Source of the DNA: Actinomycetota bacterium
Lineage (GTDB): Bacteria > Actinomycetota > Actinomycetes > S36-B12
NCBI GenBank assembly: GCA_009726075.1
Contig: WLND01000021.1
Span: forward strand, 1-11,048
Direction: 5' to 3'
DNA length: 11,048 nucleotides
A model generated the notes under the pieces. The model searched no databases. It saw only the letters and a program-made list of their open reading frames with translations, and was not told where the DNA came from. Each line of letters opens with the position of its first letter. Within the stretch, counting starts at the first letter, position 1. Position numbers and translations under genes: made by a program. Of this stretch, positions 7,025-11,048 are shown one piece after another.

Positions 7025-7393
7025 ATGACGAGCCATGAGAGCCACCAGGCGGTCCTCGACGACCTCAACCCGCAGCACCGCGCACTCCGTCAGGCGATCC
7101 CTGAGGTCTACAAGGGATTCGCCGACCTGAGCGCTGCGGCGCTCGCTCCGGGAGTGCTGGCGACCAAGACCAAGGAACTCATCGCCATGGCGATCGGCGT
7201 GGTTCACGGATGCGACGGCTGCATCGCCTCGCACGCCAAGGGCGCCGTTCGCGCCGGCGCGACCCGCGATGAGGCAGCGGAGGCCATCGGGGTGACCTTC
7301 CTGATGCAGGGCGGTCCGGCGACCATCTACGGGGCGCGTGCCTACGCGGCGTTCTGCGAGTTCGCCGATGCTGCCGAGGCCAAGGGCGCGTAG
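7025..7393 (+). CDS. AhpD-like carboxymuconolactone decarboxylase-family protein
   Basis: A 122-residue alpha-helical protein of the AhpD/CMD family. The active-site signature CDGCIASH (Cys63, Cys66, His70) with AKGAVRAGAT after it is the redox CxxCxxxH motif of the AhpD-like branch, which takes part in thiol-disulfide exchange and peroxide reduction. True gamma-carboxymuconolactone decarboxylases lack this cysteine pair, so decarboxylation is unlikely. It is the first gene of the operon, translated from what looks like a leaderless mRNA, and ends 2 bases before the rhodanese gene. Inference: it may reduce persulfides or disulfides produced during sulfane-sulfur handling. The direct substrate is unknown. 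Confidence 0.88.
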   Translation: MTSHESHQAVLDDLNPQHRALRQAIPEVYKGFADLSAAALAPGVLATKTKELIAMAIGVVHGCDGCIASHAKGAVRAGATRDEAAEAIGVTFLMQGGPATIYGARAYAAFCEFADAAEAKGA

Positions 7394-7395
7394 AC

Positions 7396-7749
7396 GTGGG
7401 CCTGTTCGGCAGCGGCGCGCAGCTCACCGTCAGCCTTCACGAAGCGCTTGCCCTGCTCAAGGACGATGCGGCGCTCGTCGACGTGCGCGAGCCCGACGAG
7501 TGGGAGGCGGGGCATGCGCCCGATGCGATCCACATCCCGCTCGCGGAGGTGCCTCGATCGCCGAACGGCATTGATCCGACAAAGCCGGTTCTCGTCATTT
7601 GCCGGTCGGGTCGACGTTCGCTCACCGCGGCGGCGCAATTTCGCGACGCCGGACTTGACGCCGTCAGCGTGAATGGCGGCATGGTCGCGTGGCAGCAGGC
7701 GGGTGGCTTGGTCGTACGCAATGGCGGCGATCCCGGAACGATCATCTAG
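7396..7749 (+). CDS. Single-domain rhodanese (cytoplasmic sulfurtransferase)
   Basis: A 117-residue single rhodanese domain that carries sulfane sulfur as a persulfide on its active cysteine. Motifs in order are LVDVREPDEWEAGHAPDAIH (27-46) and the active-site loop VICRSGRRS (67-75) with Cys69. The C-terminal NGGMVAW (93-99) is also typical. There is no signal peptide or membrane segment, so it acts in the cytoplasm. The start is GTG, 2 bases after the AhpD-like stop, with a weak AAGGGC upstream, indicating coupled translation. The loop RSGRRS resembles those of polysulfide and thiosulfate transferases, but the donor and acceptor cannot be told from sequence. Confidence 0.93.
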   Translation: MGLFGSGAQLTVSLHEALALLKDDAALVDVREPDEWEAGHAPDAIHIPLAEVPRSPNGIDPTKPVLVICRSGRRSLTAAAQFRDAGLDAVSVNGGMVAWQQAGGLVVRNGGDPGTII

Positions 7750-7755
7750 AGGAGC

Positions 7756-8151
7756 ATGATGAAAAGACTCGTTGCAGTGGCGGGAGTTCTCGCTGCATTG
7801 CTGCTGGCCGGATGCGGTTCGACGGCGAGCGCCGTGCAGACGGTTGACCCGCAGGCCTTCCTGTCGACCGCCGCGCAGGCCGGCGTCGTCACCGTCGACG
7901 TGCGTACCCCCGAGGAGTTCGCCGCAGGGCACCTGCAGAACGCGGTGAACATCAACGTTGAGGACCCGTCGTTCGAGGCGCAGATCGGCGGCCTCGACAA
8001 GCAGGCAACCTATGTCGTGTACTGCCATAGCGGTCGTCGCTCCAAGCTCGCGACCGATGCGATGGCCGCCGATGGATTCACGAGCGTGTACAACCTCAAC
8101 GGTGGCCTTGGTGACCTGGCTGCAGCAGCCCCGGCGATGGTGACGCAATGA
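7756..8151 (+). CDS. Lipoprotein rhodanese (membrane-anchored, extracytoplasmic)
   Basis: A 131-residue rhodanese with a lipoprotein signal. Residues 1-20 hold Lys3-Arg4, a hydrophobic stretch and the lipobox LAGC with Cys20 as the predicted lipidated residue. The rhodanese domain (about 28-128) has VDVRTPEEFAAGHLQNAVNI (47-66) and the active-site loop VYCHSGRRS with Cys90, so it should be catalytically competent on the outer face of the membrane. Two ATGs are adjacent. The second (7759) lies four bases after the GAGGAG ribosome-binding site (7749-7754) and may be the one used. The gene starts 6 bases after the cytoplasmic rhodanese and its stop overlaps the next start by 4 bp (ATGA). Inference: it receives sulfane sulfur outside the membrane. 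Confidence 0.92.
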   Translation: MMKRLVAVAGVLAALLLAGCGSTASAVQTVDPQAFLSTAAQAGVVTVDVRTPEEFAAGHLQNAVNINVEDPSFEAQIGGLDKQATYVVYCHSGRRSKLATDAMAADGFTSVYNLNGGLGDLAAAAPAMVTQ

Positions 8152-9575
8152 GCGCCTTCGAGGTCGTGTCGATCGATACGCCGAACCTGGGCGATCGAAG
8201 CTACGTCGTGGGCGTGGGGACGTCCGCGATCGTCATCGATCCGCAGCGTGACATCGACCGAGTCGAGGAGATCCTTGACCAGCGAGGGTGGAGTGCCTCG
8301 CACGTCCTCGAGACTCATTTCCACAACGACTACGTGAGCGGCGGACTCGAGCTCGCGCGCCGCGCAGGTGCCGAATACGTGGTCCCCGCCGGAATGGACA
8401 TCGACTTCGCAGCTCGGCAGGTCGGCGATGCTGACGAACTTTCCTGCGATGGCGCCGTCGTCCGCGTCGTCCACACTCCTGGGCACACGCCCAATCACGT
8501 CGCCTTCGCACTGAACCTGGCGGGTGAGGATGTCGCACTCTTCACCGGCGGCTCGCTGCTCTTCGGCAGCGTCGGCCGGCCCGACCTTCTCGGACCCGCT
8601 CTCACGGAGCCACTGGCCCGCTCGCAGTGGCGCTCCATGCGGCGGATCGGTGCCGAGATCACGCCCAGTGCGGAGGTGTTCCCGACCCACGGGTTCGGAT
8701 CCTTCTGCAGCGCCACGGCTACGGTTGGCAACGCCTCAACCGTCGCGGAGCAGATTGCGAGCAACCCGGCCTTCACCGTGGCCGAGGACACGTTCGTCGA
8801 AGAACTGATCGCCGGCCTCGATGCCTACCCCTCGTACTACGCCCACATGGGCCCGGCGAACCAGCGGGGCGCGGGTCCCATCGACCTGTCACTCCCGATG
8901 GTTGCGACAGCCGACGAAATCGCCCGGCGCATCGCCGCTGGAGAGTGGGTCGTCGACCTGCGACACCGCAAGCTCTTCGCCGCAGATCACGTGAAGGGCT
9001 CGCTTTCCTTTGACGTCCATGGCAACGCCGTGACCTACCTCGGTTGGATGCTCGACTGGGGGACGCCGATCACGCTGCTTGGGGCCGACGCGGCCGAGGT
9101 GCAGGAAATGCAGCGCGAACTCGTGCGAATCGGCATCGACCGCCCGGTCGGCTACGCCGTCGGCACGTCCGCGAACTGGGCCAGCGACACGGCGCCGGTG
9201 ACCGGATACCGGCGGGCGACGCACAGCGAACTGGCGCAGGCGGTGGCAGACGATCGAACACTGCCGATACTCGACCTTCGCCGCAACGGCGAGTTCGATG
9301 ACGGCTACGTGGCGGGGGCCAAGCACGTGCCCCTCCATGAGCTTCGTGGACGCCTCGACGAAGTGAGCGCCTGGGCTGATGAGAACTCAGGTCACGGCCC
9401 AGCCTGGATCTACTGCGGAAGTGGATTCAGGGCGTCCATCGGGGCCTCACTGCTCGACGGACTCGGCATCCAGGTGGTGCACGTCGACGACGACTTCGCC
9501 AACGCCGAGCCGGCCGGACTGACGATCGTCAGGCCGACCGTCGGTCATCGGCTCGGCGCTGCCTACGCTGACTGA
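8148..9575 (+). CDS. Metallo-beta-lactamase/rhodanese fusion, CstB-like (persulfide dioxygenase family)
   Basis: A 475-residue cytoplasmic protein with three parts. The N-terminal metallo-beta-lactamase domain (about 1-245) has THFHNDYVSG (56-65), HTPGHTPNHV (109-118), FTGGSLLFGSVGRPDL (132-147) and PTHGFGSF (179-186). It is related to the ETHE1/PDO enzymes that oxidise glutathione or thiol persulfide to sulfite. A first rhodanese fold (about 252-345) has no active cysteine. The second (about 356-462) has DLRRNGEFDDGYVAGA and the loop IYCGSGFRAS with Cys423. This order (MBL, dead rhodanese, live rhodanese) is that of staphylococcal CstB. An oddity is that the Asp of the usual FTGD iron ligand is Gly135 and the HxHxDH last His is Tyr62, so the metal site is not canonical. 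It is coupled by an ATGA overlap to the lipoprotein gene. Confidence 0.9.
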   Translation: MSAFEVVSIDTPNLGDRSYVVGVGTSAIVIDPQRDIDRVEEILDQRGWSASHVLETHFHNDYVSGGLELARRAGAEYVVPAGMDIDFAARQVGDADELSCDGAVVRVVHTPGHTPNHVAFALNLAGEDVALFTGGSLLFGSVGRPDLLGPALTEPLARSQWRSMRRIGAEITPSAEVFPTHGFGSFCSATATVGNASTVAEQIASNPAFTVAEDTFVEELIAGLDAYPSYYAHMGPANQRGAGPIDLSLPMVATADEIARRIAAGEWVVDLRHRKLFAADHVKGSLSFDVHGNAVTYLGWMLDWGTPITLLGADAAEVQEMQRELVRIGIDRPVGYAVGTSANWASDTAPVTGYRRATHSELAQAVADDRTLPILDLRRNGEFDDGYVAGAKHVPLHELRGRLDEVSAWADENSGHGPAWIYCGSGFRASIGASLLDGLGIQVVHVDDDFANAEPAGLTIVRPTVGHRLGAAYAD

Positions 9576-9617
9576 GGTCCGTGTGACTCGCCTCCTCGGC
9601 CTCGCGCGCGACATGAA

Positions 9618-9631
9618 AGGACCCTCGTCCT
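9618..9631 (+). promoter_or_regulatory. Small hairpin over the tauE ribosome-binding site and start codon
   Basis: AGGAC (9618-9622) and GTCCT (9627-9631) can pair into a 5-bp stem with the four-base loop CCTC. The 5' arm contains the core of the Shine-Dalgarno AAAGGA (9616-9621) and the 3' arm contains the first two bases of the CTG start at 9630. In RNA this could lower translation of the permease relative to the upstream genes. It is short and may be fortuitous. Confidence 0.35.
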
Positions 9632-10391
9632 GATCATCTTCGAAGCCCTCCTCGTCGGCCTCGCCGTCGGCGCCATCCTTGGCCTCATCGGCGCTGGCGG
9701 GGCGGTGCTTGCGGTGCCGGCATTCCTGTACCTGTTCGATTTCACGGCCCTCCAGGCGACGACAGCGTCCCTCGCTGTCGTCGCCGTGTCGGCCGGCTTC
9801 GGCGCTATCCCGAGGATCCGACTCGGGCAGGCGAGGCTGCGTCAGGCACTGGTGTTCTGGGTTCTCGGCGTGGCCGGCACGTTTCTGGGCACCCGGCTCG
9901 CACCGCTCATCCCCGGGCCTTGGCTGGTGGGCGGTTTCGCAGTAGTCATGGTCGGCGCAGCAATTGCCATGTGGCGCAAGGGATCTCAACCCGAGCCAAC
10001 CTCGTCGGGGTCGTCCAGCATGTGGCTCACATTCATCGTGGCGAGCAGCGTGGGCCTGCTCACCGGCATCTTCGGAGTCGGCGGCGGCTTTCTCATCGTG
10101 CCAGCCCTCGTGCTGGTCTTCGGGCTTCCGTTCGGTGTCGCAGCCGGCACATCGCTGGTCATCGTTGCGCTGAACAGCCTCACCGCGCTCGCCTTCAAGG
10201 CCGATACCTGGCACGAGATCCCGTGGCAACTGCCCCTCATCGTGATCGTCGGGGGGCTCATCGGATCGGTGCTCGCCTCGAGGATGAATCTCGTGGTGTC
10301 GCAGCGCCTTCTCGAACGGGCTTTCGCCGCGATACTCGTCGTGCTTGCACTGTGGATGGTTACTGAGGCCGCATTCCTGGGCGGTCAGTAG
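9630..10391 (+). CDS. tauE: TauE/SafE-family sulfite exporter-like permease
   Basis: A 253-residue membrane permease of the TauE/SafE (DUF81) family, whose members export sulfite, sulfoacetate or similar anions. It shows the family's internal duplication: GLIGAGGAVLAVPA (18-31) at the start of the first half and GIFGVGGGFLIVPA (146-159) at the start of the second, each followed by hydrophobic helices, about eight in total. The start chosen is CTG at 9630, giving MIIFEALLVGLAVGAILG. There is no ATG, GTG or TTG in frame between the upstream stop and 9705, and starting at the GTG at 9705 would delete the first helix and the first GxGG motif. AAAGGA at 9616-9621, eight bases before the CTG, supports this. 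It is the last gene of the operon, 54 bases after the CstB-like gene. Sulfite export is inferred from context. Confidence 0.88.
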   Translation: MIIFEALLVGLAVGAILGLIGAGGAVLAVPAFLYLFDFTALQATTASLAVVAVSAGFGAIPRIRLGQARLRQALVFWVLGVAGTFLGTRLAPLIPGPWLVGGFAVVMVGAAIAMWRKGSQPEPTSSGSSSMWLTFIVASSVGLLTGIFGVGGGFLIVPALVLVFGLPFGVAAGTSLVIVALNSLTALAFKADTWHEIPWQLPLIVIVGGLIGSVLASRMNLVVSQRLLERAFAAILVVLALWMVTEAAFLGGQ

Positions 10392-11048
10392 ATTGCGATT
10401 CGTTCGCTCGTCTTGGGGACCACCGCGACCACATCGAGTTCCAGGCTGATTCTGCGGGCCAGGGCTGCAGAAGCCTCGGGCTCGCCGTGAATGACGAAGA
10501 CCTGCTCGGGCCGCTGGCCGGCCGCCCTCAGCCAGGCAATGAGCTCACTCGCATCCGCGTGCACTGAAAACCCACGTATGTCAACGATTTCGGCTTTCAC
10601 TCTGACGTAGCGTCCGTGCACCTTGATCTCGCGGGCGCCATCGAGCAGCGAACGTCCTCGGGTGCCGACCGCCTGATAGCCGGCGATGATCACCGTGTTG
10701 TCGGGGTTGGGAAGCAAGGCCTTGAGGTGATGGACGACGCGACCGCCGGTGCCCATGCCCGAGGCTGACACGATGATTCGGGCCCCGCCGAGATCGAGTC
10801 GCTTCGACTCATCGGGGGTCGTCGATTCGAAGAGATTCTGCGGCTCGATGATGTCTGGACCCTGAACCACGGCGGCGGTGCGGATTTCCGGATCGCGGTC
10901 GACGATCGCGGCGCGATACACGCGCATGGCGGCCAGCGCCATCGGGCTATCGACATGAATCGGCACCCTCGGTATGCGCTGGGTGTCCTGAAGATCATGC
11001 AGCGCCTTGAGCAGCACCTCGGTTCGGTCCACCGCGAAGGCTGGGATC
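10385..11048 (-). CDS. Beta-CASP metallo-beta-lactamase ribonuclease-like protein, C-terminal part (5' end outside window)
   Basis: The last 220 or so residues of a beta-CASP protein; the frame is open through the right edge, starting IPAFAVDRTEVLL, a typical family segment. Beta-CASP members are zinc-dependent nucleases acting on RNA or DNA in the cytoplasm, and this bacterial branch is related to archaeal/eukaryal CPSF73-like enzymes. Visible marks are VDSPMA (in the beta-CASP cap), IIVSASGMGTGGRVVHHL, GFSVHADASEL (motif with the conserved His) and VFVIHGEPEA (the final conserved His). The N-terminal MBL metal-binding half (HxHxDH) is not in the window. The stop overlaps the convergent tauE stop by 7 bp. 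It is not obviously linked to the sulfur genes. Confidence 0.92.
   Translation of the reverse strand, partial: IPAFAVDRTEVLLKALHDLQDTQRIPRVPIHVDSPMALAAMRVYRAAIVDRDPEIRTAAVVQGPDIIEPQNLFESTTPDESKRLDLGGARIIVSASGMGTGGRVVHHLKALLPNPDNTVIIAGYQAVGTRGRSLLDGAREIKVHGRYVRVKAEIVDIRGFSVHADASELIAWLRAAGQRPEQVFVIHGEPEASAALARRISLELDVVAVVPKTSERIAIY

Noticed and set aside
7025..7393. True gamma-carboxymuconolactone decarboxylase
   Set aside because: The CxxCxxxH motif marks the AhpD-like redox branch, and no protocatechuate-pathway gene is nearby.
9613..9633. Six-codon ORF (MKGPSS) ending across the tauE start, or a frameshift joining ATG 9613 to tauE
   Set aside because: A programmed frameshift would need a slippery site and none is evident. 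AAAGGA works better as the ribosome-binding site for CTG 9630.

Overview
The window is GC-rich (roughly two thirds G+C) and densely packed, with frequent GTG, TTG and CTG starts, 4-bp ATGA overlaps and -10 boxes placed about six bases before start codons, as in leaderless mRNAs. These traits, together with the protein types (a fused RhaD aldolase/dehydrogenase, an actinobacterial-style metallo-beta-lactamase/rhodanese protein, a TauE permease), point to a high-GC Actinomycetota chromosome. The species cannot be named from this window. No RNA gene, CRISPR array, transposon or long repeat was seen.

Region A (1-1485, + strand) is the 3' end of a surface-glycan locus: the C-terminal part of a NeuB/PseI/SpsE-type sialic-acid-like synthase, followed 5 bases later by a GT4 glycosyltransferase. 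Region B (1451-1933, - strand) is a YbaK/ProX-type editing-domain protein that converges on the glycosyltransferase with a 35-bp overlap.

Region C (2087-5744, + strand) is a reduced L-rhamnose/lactate block. It holds an intact fused rhamnulose-1-phosphate aldolase/short-chain dehydrogenase (RhaD type), then a collapsed remnant of rhamnulokinase (rhaB) with only its N-terminus and one internal segment left in two frames, then an intact FMN-dependent L-2-hydroxyacid (lactate-type) dehydrogenase. The gene order is that of a rhamnose operon, but the kinase is destroyed and no isomerase is present here. Region D (5853-6998) is an AI-2E/PerM-family membrane protein.

Region E (about 6991-10391, + strand) is the most interesting part. 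It is a tightly packed sulfur (persulfide/sulfite) handling operon: an AhpD-like CxxC protein, a cytoplasmic single-domain rhodanese, a lipoprotein rhodanese, a CstB-like metallo-beta-lactamase/rhodanese fusion and a TauE/SafE sulfite-exporter-like permease. Its promoter (TTGACT, 16-bp spacer, TATAGT) lies across the end of the preceding gene. The spacer is almost filled by a palindrome, ATACCCC-CA-GGGGTAT, that looks like an operator for a CsoR/CstR-family copper or persulfide sensor. The -10 box ends six bases before the first ATG, so the mRNA is predicted to be leaderless. The TauE gene appears to start at a CTG behind a good Shine-Dalgarno that a small hairpin could mask. The likely logic is that persulfide releases the repressor, rhodaneses and the MBL/rhodanese protein move and oxidise sulfane sulfur, and TauE expels sulfite. 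The regulator and any sulfide:quinone reductase must lie elsewhere.

Region F (10385-11048, - strand) is the C-terminal part of a beta-CASP metallo-beta-lactamase nuclease that converges on tauE with a 7-bp overlap. The two intergenic gaps, 1934-2086 and 5745-5852, hold no gene. Apart from a possible leaderless -10 for the ybaK-like gene, no convincing regulatory site was seen in them.
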